In this document: positions 23,813 to 36,109 of the stretch, piece after piece | How the letters are laid out: each line of letters begins with the position of its first letter | How positions within the stretch are numbered: position 1 is the stretch's first letter | Assembly: GCA_947683625.1 (NCBI GenBank) | Contig: CANTUR010000164.1 | Coordinates: forward strand, 1,030,501 to 1,094,500 | Direction: 5' to 3' | Source of the DNA: Mallotus nudiflorus | Lineage: Eukaryota; Streptophyta; Magnoliopsida; Malpighiales; Euphorbiaceae | Length of the DNA: 64,000 nucleotides | Position numbers and translations under genes: made by a program | The notes under the pieces: generated by a model | The model's database searches: none | What the model saw: the letters and a program-made list of their open reading frames with translations, nothing else | Told to the model about the DNA's origin: nothing

Positions 23813-25332
23813 TCAATCATTGTCTTTGTTAACCATATCTGCCCATAATTGTTTCAAAACCATCTCCATCTCACGCTGAGCCATAAGTTGATTATCTGAT
23901 AATTTATTAGAACTGGAAATTGCTTCTAAATTTAAAGGTAATTCCTTCCCAGCCGAGGAAGCACCATCGGCCAATGAAGTATGAATATCATCATTCTGCT
24001 GTTGTTGACCATCAAACAAAGGCTTATGATTTGAAATCCTGTCCATGGCTTCATCATCTACCTTTAAAGGAGGAAGGTCTGCAGTTGCCCCTAATGAGCA
24101 GCATTGACAAGAAGATTTTCCATTTTAGGAGTAAGAGCAGTAGTAGTACCATCAAAATTGAGCGTAATTCTCGTTGTAGGCTCCTCATGAACTACAATAT
24201 TGTTTTGTTGTTTCTCCATATTAGTGTCATCGTTTGGTATCTGAAGAAAATTAAACACATTTGAAACTGGAACATCAACACCTTTTGGTTTCCAGATTTT
24301 TTGTTTATCTATAAGTTTCTTAGGAAACCAAAAAGTGGATTGTTTTGCTAATCTGCATTCCTGACAAATGTGCCCAATATTTGAAAAAACCGAGCAGAAT
24401 GAAGGTAAATTCTCATACATAACTTCGATAAAAAAAACTCTTGCTAATTCTTTCAACAAGTAAACTATCATGTGATTGATGAGATAAATCCAAATCAATG
24501 AGAACATGTGCATAGTGGCCAAATTCCCCTTTAATTGTTGCATTATCAATTTTTAAAGGTACTCTAATCCCTTGAGCAATGGAAGATAAGATTTTTGGAT
24601 GCCAATATTCCTAAGATAGCTTGTAGAAACAAACCTATAACTGAGCATTTATAGATTTTTGGGCAGAAGGATCAAAATCAGGTGTCCAGTGTTGCAACTT
24701 AAAACTCCTTGGTTTTAGAGCAAGAGAACCTTGGCCCCAAACTGTATTTTTCTCCATGGTTGAATTCAATATTATGTGATAAAATCCATGGCCTAATGAT
24801 ATTAGCTTTTAGTCAGAAGAAAGACCCCACATTACTGAAAGTTTCTTCTTTAAGTCTTGTAGCTTCCATGGTGTCTCCCCTTTCGACAAAACAACTCTTG
24901 CAATTAGGGCATGTTGACAAATAACTAGCTATTGTTAATAAAGTTTTTTATAAATCTAGATTACTATGTAACCACCCTTGTTTGATGTTATTGCACCATC
25001 AGATTACAAAACTGTCAAACCTGCAGTAGCTTGGGTGTAAGGCTTAGAGATTAGTTTGCTGCCTGAAATAAGAAGAGACGCAGCCAGGATAGGGTTATCA
25101 GTAGAAGAAGATATTGCAACAACGTATGACTTCTTCTCAGTTTACAAGGGTATGTTATGAGCGACATTAGGACTAAAGAAACCCTTAGCCAAAAATAAAT
25201 CAACGTGTCCCACATGATCAGTATAAGAAAAAGGGATAGAAATACTGGTTGAATCCAGAGGAGGATTCGGCGGCGGCGGAATCCTAAGTTTTCACCTCCC
25301 AATTTCTGATCCACATCAATAATAATAATCAA
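23813..25332 (-). pseudogene. LINE ORF1 relic (DUF4283 / zinc-knuckle type)
   Basis: Reading leftward across several frames, the translation matches the ORF1-like protein of plant L1 LINEs. It includes a DUF4283-like part with YWHPKILSSIAQGI and VPLKIDNATIKGEFGHYA, followed by YENLPSFCS...IGHICQEC, which is the CX2CX4HX4C zinc-knuckle region. The second Cys of the knuckle and the frame are damaged. A Gln/Asn-rich tail (about 24,046-23,813) follows after a frameshift. No reverse-transcriptase ORF is attached on its downstream side. Such proteins bind LINE RNA. This copy is dead. Confidence 0.7.
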
Positions 25333-26479
25333 TTACAAAATATAATTAAGTCTATAATGATATAACATAATTACATAGACTATTTTTCATGTAACTTTCA
25401 CCACAATTACAAAACTAGATACAACAAAATATTTCTAAGTCATTAGTCATTATATTTATAACAACAATCAACTTCTTCCACTTCTCAAAACATGACTTCA
25501 ACAAAAAATTAAAAGCCAAAATTGAAAGCTTCCACAAAAAAATATTATATGAAAAAGGCTTGTATATTATTTGTCAAAAATATTTGAATGAAGACCATAA
25601 CTTTTGTGCACCCAAAAGCTTACAAGTTACAATTAATTCCTACATTTTAACACAAATAGAACAACACAAATTAAGAATAATTCAGATTCAATGAGAAGCA
25701 AGTTAAAAGCAACAAGTAAAAAGGGCTTAGCTTTTTGAAGTTTTCAAGTAATGTCCAAATGATGCTAGAATTTCTAGTAACAAAAAGATATCACCTGAGG
25801 GATTTCAGCAAACACATTCACACAATTTGCATAAAAACTCAGGTGGAAGCTTCTTCATTGCCCAACCTAACCAAATATTCATAAAAATGCAACCAACAAC
25901 AAAAAGAAAAAGCAGATAAATGAAAGGCAAGTAGACAGAAATAAAATGCAAGGTGGGCTTAGATCTCATGAATTGTAATTAAGTGTAAAAATGTGGCTAT
26001 AAATTCTGGCAATAAAATACATGCCACATAGAAATTTTAACAAGCATGTTTACTTATTAGCTTCATGTAGGTGGAAGCATCATCATAGCCTATAATCAGA
26101 AATGAACATTAACAACTAAAAGTTAGCCACATTAGTATTGTTATTTAATGGGTTAAACTTATGCAACAACATTGGCAATTGAAGGTCAACTACTTCAGTG
26201 TTGTAGTTCAATGTATTTAAATTCATTCAATAACTGAAACTGGCAACTAAATCACAGTCACTTCAGTGTTGGTCACAAATAGCACACAACACAAAGCACA
26301 TGCAAAAAAGTGAGCAATTAGAGTATCATATAGTGCCAAGTAAATTTTACTGAAATTTCATATTAAGTGGCACTTGGTGATGCCATAGATGGGCCAAATC
26401 TAACTACAGGTAACTCTATTAAACAAAGAAAATATATGTAACTTATCATATTGAGAAGAAGAAGCATAATTAAGAAAAA
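25333..26479. other. Spacer between LINE relic and hAT transposase
   Basis: AT-rich sequence without a recognisable gene. It probably includes the 3' end of the hAT element, but I could not find a terminal repeat here. Confidence 0.5.
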
Positions 26480-26499
26480 TTGAAGATAAACATAGAAGA

Positions 26500-28488
26500 C
26501 CAATTTAGCTTCCATAAACCTTTCTCAAACTGCTTAACTTCATCTATAGACTCCTCAATTGAGATTGGAGTTGTAGACAATCTCATTCAGTCTACAGAAT
26601 AGATTAAAGCTTCCATAATTTTGGGTGTCAATGAACTTCTAAAACAATCAAACACCCTCTCTCCTATGCTAAAAGCAGATTAAGAGGCTACTGTGGATAT
26701 TAGTGAAGCTAACACATAATGTGCTGGGGTTGAGAGAATAAGAAATCTCTTAGAATTAATCTTCCACCATCTGAGAATGTCAAATGTGCCATCTTCCTCA
26801 ATAACAGCTTTAGAGAGATAAATATCGAATTTAGATTTTTTGATCCCATACTGTCCAAGTTCTAACTTGTGTTTCTTAAATTTAGCTTTTAGCAAGGACC
26901 CAGATTTCACATAATCACTAGAAGCACCCTCAGTGGTGATAGATGAGTGTCCAGATTGAGAAGTAGAATGAGGAGGTGGTTTGTTAGAAGTACAATAGTC
27001 ACTAAATAATTCATATAATGTAGCTTTTAGATTACAGTTTAAGCTTCCACCCACAGAATCCCCATAAATATACTTAAGGATCAACTCCATGTATTTCAGC
27101 TTGTCTCTAGGATCAAGCACAGTTCCAATGAAAATCAATAAGTTCATCTTCTAAGGATCACCCTAGTATTTATCAAATTTGGCTTTCATAGAAATGCCCA
27201 TTGCTCTTTTATATGATCAACATCACTTTTCCACTCATTTAAAATATATTAAAGATAAAAAATTTCAAAGAAAAATGAGTTAGTAGTAACATAGTGAGAA
27301 CCAAAAATTCTCAGAGTCATCTCATAAAAATGATGCAAGAAGGTAACAAGTGGTTTGATAGAATTCCAATCCAATATATTAGGTACATCATCCCCTACGT
27401 CAACTTTAAATGCATGCTCGCATTCCTCATATTTTTCAAATACTTTGTCAAAGAAGCAAGCATTTTTTAACATGTCATAGGTTGAATTCCACCTAATGGC
27501 AACATTTAGAGACAATGAACAATTTGACTCTACACCAAGCAAGTCAACAAATTCCCTAAATTTGTGCAACCTAGCAGGTGAGTTCCTAATATATCTACTG
27601 CTTCCCTAACCATTTTAACTGACTATCCAAATTCTTTCAACCCTTCACTTACTACTAAATTTAGGATGTGTGCAATGCATCTCATGTGAATATATTTTAT
27701 TTTAACAGTAAATGTACCCTAAGAAAATAATTTTTTTTTAAAAAAAAACAAGTATAGTATAATTTGAAGATGCATTATCTACTGTCACTGTGAAAATATT
27801 TTTAAAACCCCAATCAAGAAGACAGTTTCCTAAAGCTTTTGCAATGTACTCACCCCTATAAGAAGTAACAGGGATAAAAGAAATTGCTTTTGCAATGTAC
27901 TCACCCCTATAAGAAGTAACAGGGATAAAAGAAATTATCTTTTTCTGGAGCTTCCACTCATAATCAATGTAATAAGTTGTAATGCACATGCAGTTTATGC
28001 ATTGAATTGATGTCCAAGTGTTTGTTATTATGCAGACTCTTTGACTTTGGCAGTGATTAATGAAAATATTTTTCAATTTTAGCCTTGTATCTAAATATGC
28101 TTGATAACAGTCTCGACTTAATGTCCATCTACTATGTATCTTAAACCTAGGGCATACAACATACATAAATTATTTGAAACCCTCTCCCTCAATAAATTTA
28201 AATGGAAGCTCATCAACAATGCACATGTTAGATAATGCAATCATAATAGCATAATTATCAAACTTCCAAGTCCCAATTATACCCACAATTGCAGAACTAT
28301 GCAAATTAGGTTATGGAGTTAAAAGGCTTTATTTAATGGACTTAGGGTTAGGGTTTTTCATGCAAGTCAACATGTGATTTCTAACAGATATTGTACCATT
28401 TTTTTGGATCAACATGTAATTATTTAGCACAATATATACATTTAGCTTTTACCAACTTCCCTTGCTCATGGATTTTATCGAAGTACTC
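26500..28488 (-). pseudogene. hAT transposase, BED finger through C-terminal domain
   Basis: From right to left: a BED-type zinc-finger segment (about 28,488-28,360; KAKCIYCAK and a downstream HxxxC), a central part with TNTWTSIQ and VDNASSN (28,166-27,738), a DUF4413-like part with RWNSTYDML (27,569-27,249), and the hAT C-terminal dimerisation region. The last has GTVLDPRDKL, DILRWWK and, after a stop, SAFSIGERVFD...RSSLTP. Stops and frameshifts separate the parts. A complete member would have one frame of about 650-700 residues. A 51-bp in-frame tandem duplication lies at 27,835-27,936. Confidence 0.8.
27835..27936 (-). repeat. 51-bp tandem duplication inside hAT transposase
   Basis: 27,835-27,885 and 27,886-27,936 are identical, adding 17 residues in frame (the repeat unit begins ISFIPVTSYRGEY). 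Because the copies are identical while the gene is otherwise decayed, the duplication is relatively recent. Confidence 0.95.
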
Positions 28489-31400
28489 TGTAATATCCCA
28501 TGTTTTAAATAGTTTTATACTGCATCGGTATATGCAGTGTTAATAAATTTTGTATATAATATTGATATTTTATGAGTTTGTTATTTAATTAAAGCTTATT
28601 TTAATTATTTTATGTTATTTTAAGTACTTTACGTAAAATTTTCTCGGAAATGTTATTTTCGGGGAAATTAATACGTAAATAATTTAATATTAATTATTTT
28701 GAACAATTTTACGAACTTGCATGAACTCATATATATTTTTTAAGGTGCTAAATAGAGTGTATATATTTAAATTAAACTAGGGTTTAATTACTTATCCTAA
28801 TTTTTATTATTTATTATTAGTTTTAATATTATTTAATTATTTTTTTTAGTGTATAAATTATTTAATATATTAAATTATGTGTGTGGTGTATATTTAATAT
28901 GTGTGGGAATTTAAATTATTATAATATTTGGTTGGGGATATATATATATACATATATACTTATTTATTTAACAAAAAAATAAAGTTAACAAAAATTACGA
29001 TTTGCCATTCTCCCTTTCCCCTTTTTCCCGATCGATTTCCGCCATCACCACTGCGTGCCATCTAGTTTTCAGGCCATCGGTGTGCCGCCCTGAGCTCCGC
29101 CCTTCCCAGCCAGCAGCTTCGCCACCTTTCCTCCTCTTCTCCGGCGCTGTTTCCCTCTGTTTTGACCGGAAGACCGAAACTTGAAGCCACCGTCGTTCAC
29201 AGCATTTTCGGCCATCATTTTTGAAACCGCCGGTCTCTATCTTCTCCTTGAGCTTCAGTGAGTGTGATTCCAAGCTTTGTTTCACTTAAAATGATCTAGA
29301 TTTGCCTAGGTTTCGATTTTGCAATTTCGGCCTATTAGGGTTTTTGAATTTTTTTGAGCTTCAATTGATTGATTCATGAAAAATTCCTTCACAAATGTTG
29401 TTCCCCTTAGCTTAATATTCATGTGTGAATTTTTGTAGAATTTTTGAAATTTATTTTGATTTTTGGGTATTTTTGAATATTTTATTATTATTTTCTAATT
29501 TTCTAAAATTAATTAATTAAATTATGAAATTGTATTTTATGATAAATATAGGTGTTGAAATGAATTATAGAAATTTATTTTGAATTTTTGTGAATTTTTA
29601 TGTATTTATTTTGAATTTATTTAGTTTATGTAATTTTGGAAAAATAGGGTTAATTGTATGTTTAATTGAAATTAATTAGTTAATTGAGTTTATTTATTGA
29701 TATTATTGATATATTTGTTGATAAAATTAATTTTTAGCAATTATATTATTTTTGGTGAATTTTTGGATTAATTTTAGTATATTTATATAATAGGGGTATT
29801 TTGGTAATTTTACCCTAAATTGGCTAAAAATGTAATTAAATTGGTTTTAATAGTTATTTAAGGTATAAAAATGATTTCTACAAATTATTTAGTATTTTTG
29901 ACTAATTAAAACTATTTTTCGTAAATTATTTTCAATTATATATATAATATACGATTTTTCTAATAAAATGAGTTTTTATCGGTTTTTACTGTGTTTTAGG
30001 GTTAATTATGTAAATTCTACTTATTAAATTTATTTTTGGTATATAAGGGTATTTTCGATATTTCTGTATTATTCTGTGAATTGTGGACCTCGGTCGGTAA
30101 ACTGTAGCTTGGAGTCTGACCGAGGGGTTGTGATTGTGATTCTGTGTCTATTTTTTGAAGTGTGTTTCTTTGCAGGGCCGACTCTACTCTTTGAGTAGAG
30201 AGATGTCCATTTTACTGGGGAGGTTCTACCGGATTTTCGGTAGAATTCTTTTAAAACGTGATGTCCGATCGAATTATGATTTAATTATGTGTCTAGTAAT
30301 CTAGATCGAGTCTTTAGAACTTCTGTAGATGTATTTTGATATTCTGTGGTCGATTGTTTGTTTAGTTGCGCTGAGACCAAGGCTTAGTGGACCAGGCCCA
30401 TCGGACCCATCTCGAGGAGCGCACTAATTGTGAGTTACTATTCTATATATATATATGCTTTAGGGTGCATGATTTAGAAATGTATGTTTTATTTTGATTA
30501 ATTATGCATAAATAATTCAATTAGTATTTAAGTTTATTTTGGTTTATCTTTAATTTATTTTTGGTATATTTTAAATTATATGCATGTTTTGCTAATAAAT
30601 TAGGTTTAAAATGTTTTTGAATATATTTCTAGTTTATTTTGTAATCTATCAGGATTTCTTTGACGTATATATACTCGAAATATACCTAGTTTACTTTTGG
30701 TATATTTCTAGTATATATATGGTTATTGTTGCTATTATATTTAAATTCATGCATCATTTACTTTTATGAATGTATGTGTTATATATTAATGAAGGATATC
30801 AATAGAACGTGCTACATAGTGGGCAGCATTAGGACCGAGTATGTACCGGTACGCTTATAGCATTTAGGCTATATTACTAACCTGTTTGAGGATATTGATT
30901 GGATTTGATTTATCTGATGTGTGATATGATTTGGGAGTGTGATTGCTGGAGTTCGGTTGACCAAGTGTCTCGGGGCCAATCACACTGACAGTCAGACTGC
31001 TGGAGCTCGGTTGACTTAGTGTCTCGGGGCCAGTCTATTGTCTAAATGGAATAAGTGAATATTTTGGAATAAGTGAGCCTGTGTGGCTAGAGTGTTGTCT
31101 AACACTGTTTTGAGGTTGCGATTTTTTTAGGGTTGTATTTGATCCTTCATAAACAGTGATTTTCAATAAAAATATATAAAATGATTTTATTGCATCTGTG
31201 TGTATTTGCTTGTATACATACATATTATATATATTTTGATTGTGTGCATTAGCATTTAGTATGCATGTATATATACTATAGTAATTCACTCAGTGAGGTC
31301 TGACTCCCCTCCGTTAACTATTTTTCAGGAGAGTCATCGTCTTCAGACCTCAGTAGCAGGCATGTATGCCGGATTTCTTCCGCCCCGACATTATTATGTA

Positions 31401-31744
31401 AACTGCTCACTTGAGTTTTATTTTATGATCTAGACACTGTAGTAGTCGTAAAATAATTAAAAGATATTGTGTTATATTTGTATGAGATATGTACTTTAAA
31501 TATTTGAACTGAAACTTGTATTAAAAGATTTATTTATATATGAGATAAGGATTTGATTTAAATCCCGTGGTGGATTATTATTTTGATATTTATGATTTTA
31601 TTCTGCTACATAATATTTTACTTAATTGTGTTGTTATTATTACTATTGCATGTTTTATTTTATTTTAGGCTTGCTACGGGTTCCGGATTCAAAAGAATTC
31701 CCATTCTCTAGCGCCGGTCATGGCCCCTGTTTTGGATCGTGACA
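28489..31744 (+). mobile_element. 3.26-kb solo LTR of a Ty3/gypsy element
   Basis: The element starts TGTAATATCCC and ends GGATCGTGACA. It is flanked by perfect 5-bp target duplications TACTC (28,484-28,488 and 31,745-31,749) and has no internal genes. It sits inside the hAT BED-finger codons. It shares its end (GCTTGCTACGGGTTC, then the GTGACA terminus) and internal blocks (GAACGTGCTAC...GTGGGCAG, GTGTCTCGGGGCC) with the LTRs at 52,829-56,145 and 59,622-61,809. Two copies of a GAG(T/C)TCGGTTGAC...TCTCGGGGCCA block occur near 30,946-31,037. Open frames such as 29,002-29,285 are not genes. Confidence 0.85.
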
Positions 31745-31920
31745 TACTCCCACACCTTGCTTTTGCTTTCAGTATCCTTTCTCTTTTTATCTTTTTTAGC
31801 AACTTCTGGTTGCTTTGGGGCTTCCACATTTACAGTACCACCAGTAGCAACTTGACTGCCACTGATAGGTTTTGCTTGAGTTTCTATGTACAACTAAATC
31901 ATATCCAAAAAAAAAAATAG
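31745..31920 (-). pseudogene. hAT transposase N-terminal piece
   Basis: The minus-strand translation is Lys-rich and ends at VWEYV-like codons, exactly where the BED finger begins across the solo LTR. It includes a Thr/Val-rich segment followed by KKDKKRKDTESK, a likely nuclear-localisation stretch. Together with the part left of 28,489 it made one reading frame before the LTR inserted. Confidence 0.7.
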
Positions 31921-33399
31921 AAGCATCATAAATTAATCATAGCCAAAACAAGCAGTAATCACAACAACCGATCAGTAATCACAACGGGCAAGCAGTAACA
32001 ACAACAAAAACTATTGTATCATTATTTGACAAAAAGAAATATAAAAACAACAATCACAAAAAATTTCAATATAAATATTTGCAAGTATAATGAAAAATTA
32101 ATTTGAAATAAAGCAAGTATGAGTAAAACTTATTTAATAATAATTAGTTATATAATTATTTTATTTTAATAATATTAAATAAATTATTAGTATAATTTTT
32201 TTTAAATAAATACCTTAAATCAATAGTAAAAAAATTATTTTAAAATACATTTTTAACTAATAATTTATTTTACATAATCAATATCAAGTCAAAAACTTAA
32301 AGAAATAACAATCTATTGTTAATAAATATTATCCAAAACAAAAGTTAACAATTTTACATAATCAATGATAAACAAAAACACTAAGATCAAGTAAAAAAAT
32401 TTATTAACAGGATAAATAAAGATTTTACCTTTTAAATGTTGTTATTTCAAGCATATTCTCTAACTCGATTTATTTTCAAATTATGCAACTTCCACCAAAA
32501 TGATCAACTGATGGTTAACTTTACACACTAGGGGCTTCTACCTTTAAGATCTCTCAATAAGATTGAAAAAACACTTTGCATATCCAACCAAACAATTGAT
32601 TCATCAGTAGGCAATAGTAGTTCATGCAAAAAAATCAAAGGACAAATACATCTCCATAAAAATAAATAAAATGAGGAAAATAAAGTACCCAAAAATTTAT
32701 AAAACTTTTAGATTTAACAAGATCATTACCATATCTAGTTGATCTAATAACTAAAGGCCCTTGCATGTCGATTTCATCACTCTCAATGTTTATTTTTGTA
32801 CATTAACAGTAACAAAAACAACAATAAAGCAAAAAATGATAAATTTTTTATACAACAAACATTGAGTTAAAGAGATTGGAAGGAAATAGATGATAAAGAA
32901 AGAACAAAACATAGAGAGCGAAGCAATTTATACTAGAGCCAAGGAAGAGGTAAAGCTAAAAGGAGATGATAGAAGAACAACGGTGAGATGAAGGGGTACT
33001 GGGTTAGGGTCTAGGGTTAGTAAAAAAAGGAGAGGGGATTGGAAGGAAGGTTCAAGATTTATAGAAGGCAACGAAAAATGAGAGCGAGGCATGAATGAGA
33101 GGAATGAGAGCCTTATATAGGTGGAGAGGATAATTTTTAGGATTAGGGTTAGGGGTATAAAAATGACGTAGTTTTAGGAATAGGTAGTAATGGTTCGATT
33201 TTTCGGTCAGTTCAGTTATTGCAACACTCTAACCATACCGTAACCCGATAACCAATTTTATGCATTCTTCCCAATCGAATTGCCACTCACCTCATCTCGG
33301 TTATAGAGCTGACATGATTTTTAACTCGGTTCGGTCTAGTTTAAGTGGTTTGGTTGGTTAATTCTCACCCCTAACCAAGACCCAAACCTTATGTTCCTC
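31921..33399. other. hAT 5' region
   Basis: Non-coding AT-rich sequence upstream of the hAT transposase, including purine-rich 32,930-33,120 and GGTTCG-type subterminal motifs at 33,190-33,350. No gene is seen. Confidence 0.5.
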
Positions 33400-34058
33400 T
33401 CCTTGCTAATGTTATATATGTAAGGAAACATTACACAAATGGTGTGCAAGCTTTTCAATTTTTGCTATTTTGGTGGTTGAACTTTTTTTTTATAATTGAG
33501 TGTTTAAACTCACTAATTTTTAGTCAATCAGGTGGTTCTGATCGATTTATGCTGCTTGAAAACACAGTCAGCATAATTGGTCCCACTTATCAACATGCAC
33601 AACACTACATCAGCTTTTCTCTTGGTGAAGGTAGATATTATTAATATGAAAAGACAAAAGTAGCCTTATTTTCACCTAATAACCTAATCCTAATTAACTT
33701 AACCCAAATAAAGAAAAAAATTGAAAGAATTACTTTTAGCTAAACGAAGAAATTACAAAGACAATTACAATAAATCATAATGAGTGCATTGGAGCATAGT
33801 GAGCTGTATTCATGAAAAATTGAAGACTTGATCAATAGAGAAATAAAAAAGGTACAAAATTTTACTATCATTGGATGAAAAATTGATTTTTTTTATTGAA
33901 AAGAACGAATAAATAAAATGCAACATCGGTCGTGGAAGTTGCTTTTTGTGGGTTTCTTTTTAATTTTTTTAAAAGGGTTAATGAGCTTTGTGTTGTGTTA
34001 ATCTTCAATGTAACTTGGTGTTGGGTTTACATGAAATGTAACATGGTTAGGTGGCAGT

Positions 34059-36065
34059 GTGCATACTTTTAACTTTTTATTTTTTTCTCTTTTAAATAGC
34101 AGTAACAACCATACTTGTCATTTATTGTATGAGGGTGTATTTGTGAGTTATGGTAATAATTATGAGGAAAGATATATAAGAGGCAAGAAGGTCCATTGTA
34201 ATGTGAACACTAACAGAATGTCTTCATTTGAAGCTGTGTTGGATGGCATACAAGGCTTATTAAGGGACAAAATGGGGAATAAGGAGGTTTATAAGGTGCA
34301 TTTTAGGAAACCTAATGTTCCTTTATCACATGGGTTACTGTTATTTCATGAGGGATCCTTAAGTAGCTTTATAGAGATTAAAAAAATTAATAGAATTGAA
34401 TTGTATATGGAGCACAATGTCTCTGATAGGGATATAACGGTGGAAAGTGGGTTTGATAGTAGCTTTAAGGGTGCAGAGCTTGGTGGGTGTAAGGGTGGAA
34501 AGCTTGGTAGGTGCAAGGGTGCAATTGCTATTGAGCAAGAAGATATTGCTACAAGTGAGGTGACAAGGACAATAAATAAAGAATTAAGTGAGGGAAGGAG
34601 TGTTGAATAGGTTACACAACCATCATTAAATGAAGAATTAAATGCCATTCTTGGATATGTTCAAGAAGTGCATATTGAAGAATTCTTTAGAGATGATGTG
34701 CTCAGCTAAATAAGAGATAAAGTGCTAAGGGGGGAGGATACTAGAGGTGATGTTAGCATTACAACTTATTTGAATGACTCAGGAACTAGTACAGGCTATT
34801 AAGGTAATGTTAATAAGTTGGTTAATAAAGATGAGGACTTAGATAGGGTTAATGATGTTGAGGATAGAGATTTGCTTATTGACTATGAGTGGTTGTTTGA
34901 CCAAAATGATAAGGAATTACAAGAAGCAAGGCAAGTTTTGAGACAATCAAATCGACAATAAAGAAGACCGCATGATAGTACAGCAAATGGTAGTCAAGCA
35001 AATGAGAGTCAAGCTAGAGATCACTCAGTTTTAGATGAACAAATCCAGAGTGAATAAGTAGTTGTTGCTATTGTTGAAAATGTTAAAAGAAAATTTTCAA
35101 ATTGGAGAACTGAAGCTGATTATGCTCACTTATATTCAGATGAAGAATTTAAGTCAAATGATGAGTGAAGTTGTTTAAGCATAAATGGTGAAGAGGAAAA
35201 TCATGATGTGAGGATTAAAAGTTGATTTCTTGCTTATGATCTTAATGTAAATAAAATTACATCATCTTTGGGCATGACATTTATAGGCACTAAAGAGTTC
35301 AAGGAAGTTATTACAAGGTATTCTATTTAAGAAATGTGTGCTTTGCAATTTGTTAAGAATACAGATTATGAGATTAGAGTAAGGTGTGCTAAGAAGGCAT
35401 GTTCATGGGTTGTATTTGCTTCTTATGATAGTGTAATTCATCATTTCGATATCAAAACATACTTTAAAGATCATAATTGCCCAACCAAAAATAAAAATAA
35501 AAGGGTAATGGCAAAGTGGCTAGCTGTAAATTATTTGCATAAATACAAGTGTATTAATGCAATGAAGTTTATAGATCTAAAGGATTTTGTGAAATCAAAT
35601 TTAAAAGTTGACCCTATATTGACACAGTTGAGAAGGGCTAAGTTGTTAATTATAGCAAAACTACAATGAGACTTGCAAAAGGAGTATGGCTTGCTTTAAG
35701 ACTACTTAGGCGAAATAGACAGATTTAACCCAAGTAGTACAACAGAATTAAAGGTGCATATACCAATACCAGATCAATTTCCTTATTTTAAAAGGCTTTA
35801 TATTAGTTTTGACTACTTAAAGAAGGGCTTATTAGGAGGGTGTCAAAGGATACTTGGGTTGGATGGTTACTTTCTTAAAGGCACCATCAAAGGTGAAGTT
35901 CTTGCTGTTGTTGGTAGGGACAGGAATAACCAAATGTTCCCTGTTGCTTGGTTTATAGTGACATGTGAAAATAGAGTTACATGGAATTGGTTTATATAGC
36001 TGTTAGCAAAAGATCTTGACATGAAGGATGGCACTAGTTGGACCATCATTACAGACCAACAAAAG
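34059..36065 (+). pseudogene. MULE transposase, N-terminal half
   Basis: Segments in order: a PB1-like N-terminal domain (about 34,120-34,600, with IRGKKVHCNVNTNRMSSFEA), an acidic linker with stops, a MuDR-type zinc/DNA-binding domain (35,334-35,669, with RVRCAKKACSWVVFAS and FKDHNCP), and the start of the MULE catalytic domain (35,754-36,065, with ILGLDGYFLKG, VGRDRNNQMFPVAW and a final ITDQQK). A TAG at 35,997-35,999 replaces the residue after WNWFI. The coding part stops at AAG followed by GTAATAG, which fits an intron donor. Confidence 0.8.
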
Positions 36066-36109
36066 GTAATAGTTTCAATTTCTTTTTATATTATTCTCAT
36101 TAAGGTTAG

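Larger units (their letters stand above)
26480..33373 (-). mobile_element. Decayed hAT transposon (RICESLEEPER/DAYSLEEPER-like)
   Basis: Transposase pieces on the minus strand run from the N-terminal part (31,920-31,745) through the BED finger and catalytic region to the C-terminal dimerisation domain near 26,500. They are interrupted by a solo LTR at 28,489-31,744. The right end is probably at 33,373, where CACCCCTA (TAGGGGTG on the element strand) matches a hAT terminal motif beside GGTTCGG-type subterminal repeats. The left end is not resolved; the value given is just beyond the transposase. Confidence 0.65.

Noticed and set aside
28995..29285. Overlapping open frames on both strands as a gene
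   Set aside because: They lie inside a solo LTR, and the matching stretch in the sister LTR (53,269-53,599) does not conserve the translation.
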